Shown here: positions 1-8,411 of the stretch, in pieces | Layout: each line of letters begins with the position of its first letter | Position numbering within the stretch: the first letter of the stretch is position 1 | Source of the DNA: an uncultured Ruminococcus sp. | GTDB taxonomy: Bacteria > Bacillota > Clostridia > Oscillospirales > Acutalibacteraceae | NCBI GenBank assembly: GCA_902762615.1 | Contig: CACWOX010000002.1 | Location: 1-64,000, forward strand | Length of the DNA: 64,000 bases | Direction of reading: 5' to 3' | The notes under the pieces: model-generated | The model's database searches: none | Told to the model about the DNA's origin: nothing | Seen by the model: the letters and a program-made list of their open reading frames with translations, nothing else | Position numbers and translations under genes: made by a program

Positions 1-2
1 TG

Positions 3-677
3 CGTTCCTTCTACAAATATCTCTACACGGTCACAGGCAGAATCAAGACCAATCCCGTGGAAGAGCTTGGCAATCCGAAGCTTCCAAAACGCCTGCCGAA
101 GTATCTGGATCTGGAGCAAAGCATTGACCTTCTGCAAAGCGTAGACGGACCGTACAAGGAGCGTGACTACTGCATACTAACATTATTCCTGAACTGTGGA
201 ATGCGTCTCTCAGAGCTTGTAGGCATCAATTACAACGACATACGCTCAGACAACACACTTGTTATCACGGGCAAAGGCAACAAACAACGCATGGTTTACT
301 TGAATGAAGCCTGTATTAACGCCATTGAAGCCTACCGCAAAGTACGTCCCGTAGACGGTATCGTGTACTCTGACCGCAACGCGCTTTTCATCAGCCGCAA
401 CAAGCGCCGCATCTCCCCCAAGACCGTACAATGGCTTGTGAAAAAATATCTGAAAGGAATCAACATGGACGAAGGATATTCGGTACACAAACTGCGCCAC
501 ACCGCCGCGACACTGATGTATCAGCAAGGCGGCGTAGACACCCGCGTATTGAAGGACATCTTAGGACACGAGAACTTAGGCACCACTGAAATCTACACGC
601 ATCTGTCCAATGCACAGGTAAAGTCTGCGATAGAGAGCAACCCTCTCGCCCACTTTAATCAGAAAAATAAGAAATAA
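3..677 (+). CDS. Tyrosine recombinase, Xer-like, 5' end cut off by the window
   Basis: C-terminal part of a tyrosine site-specific recombinase. The reading frame is open from base 3, so the start lies outside the window; a GTG at 57 is unlikely to be the start because the residues before it continue a normal SAM-like core-binding domain. All catalytic positions are visible: Arg in the CGMRLSEL motif (codon at 204), Lys in GKGNK (273), the HxxR pair in HKLRHT (486 and 495), His in LGHENLGT (567) and the nucleophile Tyr in EIYTH (594). It should cut and rejoin DNA through a 3' phosphotyrosine. XerC/XerD (chromosome dimer resolution) and a mobile-element or inversion-type integrase cannot be told apart without the missing N-terminus. 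It converges on the DUF6020 array and shares a terminator with it. Confidence 0.9.
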   Translation, partial: RSFYKYLYTVTGRIKTNPVEELGNPKLPKRLPKYLDLEQSIDLLQSVDGPYKERDYCILTLFLNCGMRLSELVGINYNDIRSDNTLVITGKGNKQRMVYLNEACINAIEAYRKVRPVDGIVYSDRNALFISRNKRRISPKTVQWLVKKYLKGINMDEGYSVHKLRHTAATLMYQQGGVDTRVLKDILGHENLGTTEIYTHLSNAQVKSAIESNPLAHFNQKNKK

Positions 678-715
678 GAAATTCTATTTATTAAATAAAA
701 CATTTCATAAAAATA

Positions 716-768
716 CACCCACAGATTCGTGCGATCTTACCAAATCTGCGGGTGCTTTCTTTAACTTT
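716..768. terminator. Two-way terminator between recombinase and DUF6020 array
   Basis: A 12-base inverted repeat (716-727 with 743-754, one mismatch) is followed on the plus strand by a T-rich stretch, and on the minus strand by a T-rich stretch matching the A-rich bases before 716. It sits between two convergent genes. Confidence 0.75.
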
Positions 769-2642
769 TAATACTTTTGCTTTAGTGATAATTCATCGCT
801 TTTTAGTTTAGCAGGAGCATTGCAAAACGCAATAACAGCCAAAAATGGCAAACAGCAGAAAAGCGCATATGCATAGCGGAATTCCGCGTAAACAGGCGTG
901 CCGATAAGAAGGGTAAATATGATTGCCAAGCACGGAACAGTGAGAAAAACAACGAGTTTATCCTTTTTTCGATATCCGATAAACACAGCAAGCAAAATCA
1001 ACCATGTATGAATTCCTATACTGATAAAGGGCTTTGTTAAATCAAAGTATTCCCACATATCAAAATAGCAACAACAAATGAATCGTATTGGTTCAGAAAG
1101 AACGGTTCTTTTTATACCAAGATTATTATTGGAAACAACATACGAAAAAAGTGAATAGTAGTATCCTGCATTCCAGTATCCTTTTGTCTGATCTGTCCAG
1201 CCCCTGATATACGACCCGGGATGCCGCAAGCCTATCTGAAAATACAAAAATACATATTCCGCCATATGCTTGTTTAAATACTCCCTATTCCCTTTTTCTC
1301 TTATCAGATTTTTTAAGGGATCTGAAATATTGGGCTTGTAGGCTGATTTTACCTCGTCCACATCCACCACCTTTGAAATCATCCTGATCTGACTCTCCGT
1401 CAGTTCTTTCTCTTCATTGATCGTTCTTCCGATCTGCTGTATGGGAATCGACAACAATTCGACTGAATCGGATTGTTCGATATGGAGCACACGAAGCACA
1501 GGGTAAGTAATGATCAGTGATAACGTTAAAACGCACACAAAAGAAATGAGTAATTTACGATAATCCTTTTTAAACAGAAAAAGGAAGGATAATATTATGA
1601 CAAAGAGCACTATCAATCCGTTGCCTCTGAACATACAAATTCCAAAACTGCTTACAACAATCATAATTTGATTTATGGTTCTGTTGTGGGATATTTCTTT
1701 GATGTATCTGAATACTGAAACCGTAAAGAGCAAGACAGCAGCGCTGAACGGAATATCCTTCCAGACAATAAAACTATAAAGAATATGGCATGGATGAAAA
1801 AAGTAAACCATTACCACGAGAATAATTATTTTGATATTAACTTTGAGCTGATACAAAGTAACAACCGCATACGCAAATGCCGCTGACATCAGCATGATAG
1901 AAAAAATGCAGTAAAAAGCAACGCCCAGATTAATGTCATCAAAAATATTCATACCAAGCATTACAAAAAAACGAATGAGCAAGGTGTGAAAAATCGGATG
2001 ACTGTTGCTATAGGAATGACTGAAACACTGCGATATTTGAGAAATGCTGTCAGGAGAAAGAATACCGGGGTAAAAGCATATCAGCAGAACTGCCAGTCGG
2101 ACAACGCTCAATGCAGTGAAAACTATTATAAAAACAGTACGCGCTTTTAGATTACATATACTTTTGCTCCATTGGAACGCGGTAAGATTGTCTGTAACAT
2201 ATTTCAGTATAAAAAAAGTAATATACAACCCTCCGAGAAATAACAAAGGAGAACAAATGACAGTAAACCCAATACACAATTCAGAAAAATAATGATCTAT
2301 GTTATTGATAGTTGACGGTGTCCATATGTTATTTCTGATGGACCTGATCATTAGTGAATAAATGTCATAATTGGACATCATAATCAATCCTGAAAAACAA
2401 GCTGACACAATCAAATTCATTCTTTCGGACTTGGAAAAAATGGATTTCTTATCATGGTTAGTCGTATTTCGGGCAAGAAATCCTAATATGCCTATAAGCA
2501 AATAAATCACATAATACGCCTTGGTATATAACAAAATAATCAACCAGCAAAACATTGTCAAAGGTTGGATTATCATGTGTGCCGCTGTAAATTTATCACT
2601 GAGCAAAAAATGCCGCAATTTGTTTTTCACACCTGCACTCAT
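768..2642 (-). CDS. DUF6020-type polytopic membrane protein, paralog 1
   Basis: Integral membrane protein of about 624 residues with roughly a dozen hydrophobic segments. It carries the signature shared by all four genes of this array: FYPG followed by DS and Q, then HPxFHT, a WKDxPFSA motif, FRGNG, a long hydrophilic stretch, and DQTKGYWNAGY. I recognise this as the family catalogued as DUF6020; it resembles GT-C-like membrane enzymes in layout but I know of no demonstrated function. The start is the ATG at 2642: it overlaps the upstream stop as ATGA and has GAGG about nine bases ahead, whereas the frame stays open 57 codons further into the neighbour. Last gene of the array. Residues 1-90 and the C-terminal RKKDK region are closely similar to paralog 2. 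Confidence 0.85.
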   Translation of the reverse strand: MSAGVKNKLRHFLLSDKFTAAHMIIQPLTMFCWLIILLYTKAYYVIYLLIGILGFLARNTTNHDKKSIFSKSERMNLIVSACFSGLIMMSNYDIYSLMIRSIRNNIWTPSTINNIDHYFSELCIGFTVICSPLLFLGGLYITFFILKYVTDNLTAFQWSKSICNLKARTVFIIVFTALSVVRLAVLLICFYPGILSPDSISQISQCFSHSYSNSHPIFHTLLIRFFVMLGMNIFDDINLGVAFYCIFSIMLMSAAFAYAVVTLYQLKVNIKIIILVVMVYFFHPCHILYSFIVWKDIPFSAAVLLFTVSVFRYIKEISHNRTINQIMIVVSSFGICMFRGNGLIVLFVIILSFLFLFKKDYRKLLISFVCVLTLSLIITYPVLRVLHIEQSDSVELLSIPIQQIGRTINEEKELTESQIRMISKVVDVDEVKSAYKPNISDPLKNLIREKGNREYLNKHMAEYVFLYFQIGLRHPGSYIRGWTDQTKGYWNAGYYYSLFSYVVSNNNLGIKRTVLSEPIRFICCCYFDMWEYFDLTKPFISIGIHTWLILLAVFIGYRKKDKLVVFLTVPCLAIIFTLLIGTPVYAEFRYAYALFCCLPFLAVIAFCNAPAKLKSDELSLKQKY

Positions 2643-4522
2643 TGTTTTTCCTCGCTTTCGATTGATGATAAATTCAGCACAGATAATTCTGACGTTTTCT
2701 TTCTGAATGCTATTATCCCTAAAAATGGCAGGCAGCAGAAAAGCGCATAAGCGTAACGAAATTCCGCGAAGGATGGCGTTCCAATCATGAGTGAAAAAAC
2801 AATTGCTAAACACGGTACCGTCAGTAATACTGTCAATTTATCCTTTTTTCTGAACCCAATGAAAGCCACAAGGAGAATCAGCCAAGTGTGAAAACCTATG
2901 CTGACAAACGGCTTTAACAGTTCAAAATATTCAAATAACTTTGCCCATGCATGAAAGATTTCCTGCAAACCTTTAGACGCCACCGTCTGTTTAACGCCTA
3001 TTTCATTATCACTGCAATAAAAAATAAATCTTTTGTGATCATATCCTGCGTTCCAGAAGCCCTTTGTCTGATCTGCCCACGCATTAATATACGATTTCGG
3101 ATGGGTTATGCCTAATTTAAGGTATAAAGCGATAAATTCAAGCTTATGATCCTGAATGTATTCCTGATTTCCGTGATCTCTTATATAAAATTTCACCGGA
3201 TCAGAAAGATACGGGTCATACCTCTGAGTGACAGCATCAATATCAGCGACTTTGGAGAGAAGCTCGAGTTGCTCGTCTGATAGATCGTTTTCATTTTTCA
3301 ATGTCCTTGTTACCTGCTGAAGCGGAACAGACATTAGCTCAACAAAATCCGCCTGTTTTATATGCATAGCGGAAAGAACCGGAAAAGTGACAATATAAGC
3401 TGCCAATAGCATACAGGCTAAAGATATACAGATTTTGCGATAGCGTTTTCCATAGAAAATCGCAAATACGATCAAGGTAATCAGAAATACAATAAATCCG
3501 TTTCCTCTGAACAGACACATCGCCAGTGAGCTAACAAAAACAATCAATAGATTCAAATGATTTCTGCTGCCTATCTTCTCAATATATCGGAACATGGAAA
3601 TAGTAAAAAGCAGAATGGATGCGCTGAAAAAAACATCCTTCCAGACTGTAAAGCTAAAGAAAATATGCTGAGGAAAAATCAAATACACCGCGGTAACTGC
3701 CATTATAATTTTCTTGTTAATATTCAATTGATATAATGTAACAACTCCATACGCAAAAACGGCAGAAAGAAACATAATGGAAAAAACACTGTACAACGCC
3801 ACACCCAAATTAATGTCATGAAACGCTTTAACGCCTATCATCACAAAAAAACGTATAATCATTGTATGATAAATGGGATGAAGATTGGTGTATTGATTAC
3901 TTAGAACTTCCCTGATCTGAACAATACTGTCTCCGCTGAGTGCTCCGGGGTAAAAGCATAAAAGCATTACCAAAAGATGAAAGAAACCGATTAAAGCAAA
4001 AACATACCAAAAGACTTTCCTTGCGCTTACATCATATTTGTGTAACCCCCATGACAAAACAGCGAGCTTTTTTGTCACATATTTTAATATAAAGTATGTG
4101 ACGTATGTACCTCCCAAGAATAAAAAAGGAAAACAAAACAGAAAGACCAAAAAGATAACCATGGAAGAGTGATGATTAAAACTTTGAACGGTAGCCGGCG
4201 TCAAAACGGATGCAATGATCGGTTTGATCATGGAATAATAAATGTCGTGATTGGCAGCAATAATAAAGAGAGAAAAGACGGCTGCTGCCACCAGATTGAA
4301 TCTTTCTTTTTTCTGAAAAATTTCCTTCTTATCCTGATTGCAGATATAACGGCTAAAAAAACCGCATAATCCAACCAACAAATATATCACATAATAGGCA
4401 CTGGTATAACTCAAAAGAATCAGCCATGCAAACATTGTGATGATTTGTATATAGCCGTGAGCAGCAGTAAATTGATTGCTGTAAAAGAATTTGCGAAGTT
4501 TCGCTTTTATCGGATTATTCAT
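2639..4522 (-). CDS. DUF6020-type polytopic membrane protein, paralog 2
   Basis: Second member of the tandem family, 627 residues, full length, with the same ordered motifs (FYPG/DS, HPxYHT, WKDVFFSA, FRGNG, DQTKGFWNAGY, RKKDK). The WKD motif reads FFSA instead of PFSA, a small divergence. The start is placed at the ATG at 4522, four bases after the stop of paralog 3 and with GAGGAC ahead; codons further upstream lie inside paralog 3. The 4-base ATGA overlap with paralog 1 points to translational coupling. The role is unknown; a polyprenyl-linked sugar transfer or other envelope function would fit the topology but is inference. Confidence 0.85.
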   Translation of the reverse strand: MNNPIKAKLRKFFYSNQFTAAHGYIQIITMFAWLILLSYTSAYYVIYLLVGLCGFFSRYICNQDKKEIFQKKERFNLVAAAVFSLFIIAANHDIYYSMIKPIIASVLTPATVQSFNHHSSMVIFLVFLFCFPFLFLGGTYVTYFILKYVTKKLAVLSWGLHKYDVSARKVFWYVFALIGFFHLLVMLLCFYPGALSGDSIVQIREVLSNQYTNLHPIYHTMIIRFFVMIGVKAFHDINLGVALYSVFSIMFLSAVFAYGVVTLYQLNINKKIIMAVTAVYLIFPQHIFFSFTVWKDVFFSASILLFTISMFRYIEKIGSRNHLNLLIVFVSSLAMCLFRGNGFIVFLITLIVFAIFYGKRYRKICISLACMLLAAYIVTFPVLSAMHIKQADFVELMSVPLQQVTRTLKNENDLSDEQLELLSKVADIDAVTQRYDPYLSDPVKFYIRDHGNQEYIQDHKLEFIALYLKLGITHPKSYINAWADQTKGFWNAGYDHKRFIFYCSDNEIGVKQTVASKGLQEIFHAWAKLFEYFELLKPFVSIGFHTWLILLVAFIGFRKKDKLTVLLTVPCLAIVFSLMIGTPSFAEFRYAYALFCCLPFLGIIAFRKKTSELSVLNLSSIESEEKQ

Positions 4523-4526
4523 TTGA

Positions 4527-6395
4527 TCAGTCCTCATTATTATTTGACAGTATCTCAGTTTTTTCACCTGCCTTTTCCCGGCAGAATACGGCTATCGCTA
4601 AAAAAGGAATACAGCAAAACATGGCGTAAACATAACGGAATTCCGAAAAGACGGGAGACCCGAGCAACATGGAAAACACAATTGCAAGACTTGGCACAGT
4701 AGCAATCATCGAAATTTTGTCTTTTTTTCTGTAACCGACAAATGCTGCAAGCAAAGTCAGCCATGTAAATAACCCTATACTGACAAACGGTTGGAAGATT
4801 TCTACATATTCAAATAACTCAGAATACGCATAAACGGCTTTTTGCAGACCGTTTGACACGACATGCTTTTTGACACCGAGTTCCTCACCCAAACCTGCAT
4901 AGGAAAATCTCCAGTGATCATATCCGGCGTTCCAATATCCCTTGGTCTGATCTACCCATGCGGTAAAATATGACTTTGGATGCGATAATCCGATTTCAAG
5001 ATAAAGCTTTACAAACTGTCGCTTATGCGTCTTGTAGAATTTTTCATTATTTGTCTCTCTATAGAGCGTCTTTATCGGATCTGATATCAGTGGATTATAG
5101 GTTTCCGGTATGGCGTCAATGTCAACCACATTTGAAAGAAGTTCCCTTTGACTTTCGGTAAGATCGCCGTCATCTATGATTGATCGTGAAATCTGCTGTA
5201 TCGGTATCGTCAATAATTCAACGCTGTCCGACTGTTCCACATTTAGTAAACTAAGTACCGGATAGGATAACAGAAGCGCGACAGCCAGAATGCTTGCATA
5301 GGAAAGGGATATTTTGCGATATTTCTTACCGAACAGCACAGCAAAAACGAGAATAAACACGAAATAGGCAATCATTCCGTTCCCGCGGAAAAGGCATATT
5401 CCAAAGCTGCTGAGAATCATTATCACTGCATTCAGCCATTCATTTTTACCGATCCTTTTAAACCATCTGAACAGGGAAACCGTAAACATCAAAACCGACG
5501 CACTAAACGGAACATCCTTCCACATGGTAAAGCTGTATAAAATATGATAAGGCATAAGCATGTATGAAAGTGTCACCGCAATTAACAGCTTTTTGCTTAT
5601 CTTCAGCTGATAAAGAGTTACAACAGCGTAGGCAAACGCCGATGAAAGAAAAACAACAGAAAACAAGCTGTATAACGCAGCGCCAAAGCTAACGCTGTTA
5701 AATACGTCCAGACCAATTCTGATAAAAATGCGTATGAATAGAGTATGAAATACAGGGTTACGATTGGAATAATGATTGTTTATGATTTCGTTCAATTGCT
5801 TAACGCTGTCCGGCGTGATAATGCCGGGATAAAAGCAAAGAAGCATTACAGCTGAATAAAAAACACTCAGTAAAATCAGTGCAGATAAAAACACTCTGTG
5901 GGGTTCAGCAGAATATTGGTGAGGCTTCCAGAAAAACGGAGTAAGCCTTTGAGTAATATATTTCAGGATAAAAAAAGCGTTGTACATGCCGCCGAAAAAT
6001 AAAACCGGAAAATAAAGCAGAAAAATCCCGAAGGAAGCAACCGAAATATGACTCAGCAAAAACCCTGAGGCAGCCTCGGAATGTGAAGCAATTGCCTTGA
6101 CAACCGATGAGTAAATATCATAATTGGCAGCAATAATAACCAGAGAGAAAACCGCCGCGATGATTACATTAAGACGTTCCGCACGATAGAAAAAATCTCT
6201 CTTATCCTTATTAACAAAATTTCTGCAAAACAATCCGCAAATACCAACCAACATATACACCACAAAATATGCGCTGGTTTTGATTAACAATGCAAGCCAG
6301 CCTATCATAGTGATAATTTGAATTATCGCGTGTAAAGACGTAAAACGATCGCTTAGAAGAAAACGCCGCAGTCGGACAACAAAATTAGTTTTCAC
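4527..6395 (-). CDS. DUF6020-type polytopic membrane protein, paralog 3
   Basis: Third tandem paralog, 622 residues. Motif positions can be counted here: FYPG at 188-191 with Asp196, an HT pair near 217, WKD at 292-294, FRGNG at 336-340, a hydrophilic region about 380-480 that is probably exposed outside the membrane, and DQTKG at 482-486. The start is a GTG at 6395, preceded by AAGGAAGTGG at about ten bases; there is no better ATG. It lies 69 bases behind paralog 4, a gap too short to hold a clear terminator. Same caveat on function as its neighbours. Confidence 0.85.
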   Translation of the reverse strand: MKTNFVVRLRRFLLSDRFTSLHAIIQIITMIGWLALLIKTSAYFVVYMLVGICGLFCRNFVNKDKRDFFYRAERLNVIIAAVFSLVIIAANYDIYSSVVKAIASHSEAASGFLLSHISVASFGIFLLYFPVLFFGGMYNAFFILKYITQRLTPFFWKPHQYSAEPHRVFLSALILLSVFYSAVMLLCFYPGIITPDSVKQLNEIINNHYSNRNPVFHTLFIRIFIRIGLDVFNSVSFGAALYSLFSVVFLSSAFAYAVVTLYQLKISKKLLIAVTLSYMLMPYHILYSFTMWKDVPFSASVLMFTVSLFRWFKRIGKNEWLNAVIMILSSFGICLFRGNGMIAYFVFILVFAVLFGKKYRKISLSYASILAVALLLSYPVLSLLNVEQSDSVELLTIPIQQISRSIIDDGDLTESQRELLSNVVDIDAIPETYNPLISDPIKTLYRETNNEKFYKTHKRQFVKLYLEIGLSHPKSYFTAWVDQTKGYWNAGYDHWRFSYAGLGEELGVKKHVVSNGLQKAVYAYSELFEYVEIFQPFVSIGLFTWLTLLAAFVGYRKKDKISMIATVPSLAIVFSMLLGSPVFSEFRYVYAMFCCIPFLAIAVFCREKAGEKTEILSNNNED

Positions 6396-6464
6396 TGTAA
6401 TCCACTTCCTTACTGTCTGTGCTGAATCAGACAGCTTATGTTAGTTCAAAATGTAAGTTTAATA

Positions 6465-8282
6465 TCAATCAATTTTTTTCTTACTCGGCTTATAATAAGC
6501 AATTACTGTCAAGAACGGAAGACAGCAGAATAACGGATAAGAATAACGAATTTCTGAGAAAATCGGCGCTGCGATAATCAGCGACAAAACGATTGAAAGG
6601 CATGGCACAACTAAAAACAAGGTAAACTTGTCCTTTCTTTTATATCCAATAAACGCAGCAAAAAGTATAAGCCATGTTTGAAGCCCGATGCTGACAAACA
6701 TTCTAAGAAAAACGACTTTATCAAACGCATTGGAATACTTTATTATAGCGCTATTAAGTGTTCGAGATAAAACTGTGCGCTTAATATTATAATCATTGGG
6801 GTAAACGCCTGTTTTCCATCTTCTGTAATTATATCCTGAATTCCAATAGCCTTTTGTCTGATCGACCCATGCCTTAAAATAAGAGTCCGGATGTGAAAAA
6901 CCGAGCTTAATGTATAAAACAGCATAATCGAGTTTATGTTCTTCAAGATACTGCTGTTTTCCGGCACGTCTTACCGCTTCCTTTACCGGATCGGAAACAT
7001 AACTCAAATAATTACGTGATATTTCTTCAATATCAACGATTTTTGATATTTGCTCCATCTCCTCGGATGTCAGATCGTTATTTTCCTTCACCGTCCTTGC
7101 AATTTGCTGGGCAGGAATAGACAGTGACTCTATGGTATCAGGTTGTTGAATCCCAAGAACATTGATCATCGGACGCATCATTACAAAAGCCACGACGGTG
7201 ACACATGCAAGTGCGATACACATTTTGAGCCTGCTTTTTCCGAAAAACACCGCAAATACGATCGTCAGTATCACCAGAACCAACAGACCGTTTGTCCTGA
7301 ACAGACCAATTCCAAGAGCACTCAGCAAAGCGGTTCCCACACATAAATAACGATTGCTTTCCAAATGACTGAAATATCGAAACATGGAAACGGTGAAAAT
7401 CAAAACACATGCACTGAAAGGAACATCCTTCCACATAGTAAAGCTAAGAAAAAAATGACAAGGGAGAAAAGCATATAAAGACAAAACAGCAATAATACCT
7501 TTCTTGTCCATTTTCATTTTGTAAAGAGTGACAATACTATAGGCAAAAGCCGACGCCATCAACAAGACAGAAAACAGACTGTATAATAAAACGCCTGCAT
7601 TTATATTATTAAATAAACTACAGCCTGTCTTGAAAAACAGTTTAATTAGAAACGTATGATAAACGGGATGATGATTGCTGTAATTTCCCGAGATGATCTG
7701 TTCTATCTGAACCACGCTGTCTTTTGTCAAAATGCCGGGATAAAAACCGAAGACTAAAACAGACGAATAAAAGGTAAAAAGAATCAAGAGTGCAGCAAAA
7801 AAAACTGCCTTACTACCGAGGCGATAGTCATGGTTACTCCATGAAAATTTAACAAGTCTTTGATCGGCATAGTGAAAAATATAATAAAAGATTAATACAC
7901 CGCCAAAAAAGACAGTAGGCAAATATATGAAATAATGTAAAATATTGTACATTACTCGCATAGCGTTGTTTACAGGATACGGGTTGGAAATAAACAAAAA
8001 CAATTCATAATTGGCTGCAATTACAATAAAAGAAAAAAACACAGACAACAGTAATTCAGCGCGTTGCGACTTATCAAAAATAATCTTAACGCCTTTATCT
8101 GTCAGAAACCAACCAATAATTCCTAATATGCCTATAATAAGATATACCTCGTAGTATGAATTTGTCTTGTTTAAAACGATGCTCCACAAAACCATAGGTA
8201 AAAACTGAAAAATACCTTCTATTGATGTAAAACGTTCGATCAACACCTTGGCAATTGTTTGTTTTTTTACGGTGATCTTCAT
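6465..8282 (-). CDS. DUF6020-type polytopic membrane protein, paralog 4 (first gene of array)
   Basis: Most divergent member, 605 residues, with FRTNG in place of FRGNG and WNSGY in place of WNAGY, but with the HPVYHT, WKDVPFSA and DQTKGYW motifs intact. The ATG at 8282 has CCGAGGA ahead of it. It is the first gene of the array; a TATACT-like -10 at about 8310 in the short gap after the ispH-rpsA terminator could start its transcript, but no convincing -35 is seen. All four copies are uninterrupted, which argues that each is under selection instead of being a decaying duplicate. Confidence 0.85.
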   Translation of the reverse strand: MKITVKKQTIAKVLIERFTSIEGIFQFLPMVLWSIVLNKTNSYYEVYLIIGILGIIGWFLTDKGVKIIFDKSQRAELLLSVFFSFIVIAANYELFLFISNPYPVNNAMRVMYNILHYFIYLPTVFFGGVLIFYYIFHYADQRLVKFSWSNHDYRLGSKAVFFAALLILFTFYSSVLVFGFYPGILTKDSVVQIEQIISGNYSNHHPVYHTFLIKLFFKTGCSLFNNINAGVLLYSLFSVLLMASAFAYSIVTLYKMKMDKKGIIAVLSLYAFLPCHFFLSFTMWKDVPFSACVLIFTVSMFRYFSHLESNRYLCVGTALLSALGIGLFRTNGLLVLVILTIVFAVFFGKSRLKMCIALACVTVVAFVMMRPMINVLGIQQPDTIESLSIPAQQIARTVKENNDLTSEEMEQISKIVDIEEISRNYLSYVSDPVKEAVRRAGKQQYLEEHKLDYAVLYIKLGFSHPDSYFKAWVDQTKGYWNSGYNYRRWKTGVYPNDYNIKRTVLSRTLNSAIIKYSNAFDKVVFLRMFVSIGLQTWLILFAAFIGYKRKDKFTLFLVVPCLSIVLSLIIAAPIFSEIRYSYPLFCCLPFLTVIAYYKPSKKKID

Positions 8283-8329
8283 TAATTTATCCTCGGCTCG
8301 ATATTAGTTTAAGTATAATAATCTGTTAC

Positions 8330-8369
8330 ACAAAAATCCGCAGCTTACGATATTTTGTAAACTGCGGAT
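8330..8369 (-). terminator. Rho-independent terminator after ispH-rpsA
   Basis: Perfect 8-base stem (8336-8343 with 8362-8369), extended by a TTAC/GTAA pair, followed on the minus strand by a run of five T. It separates the ispH-rpsA gene from the DUF6020 array. Confidence 0.8.
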
Positions 8370-8411
8370 CACTTGTTTAATAATTGAATAAATTCAAATG
8401 CAGCCTACACA

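Noticed and set aside
768-8282. Some of the four DUF6020 copies as pseudogenes
   Set aside because: All four are full length without stops and keep the shared motifs and ribosome sites.
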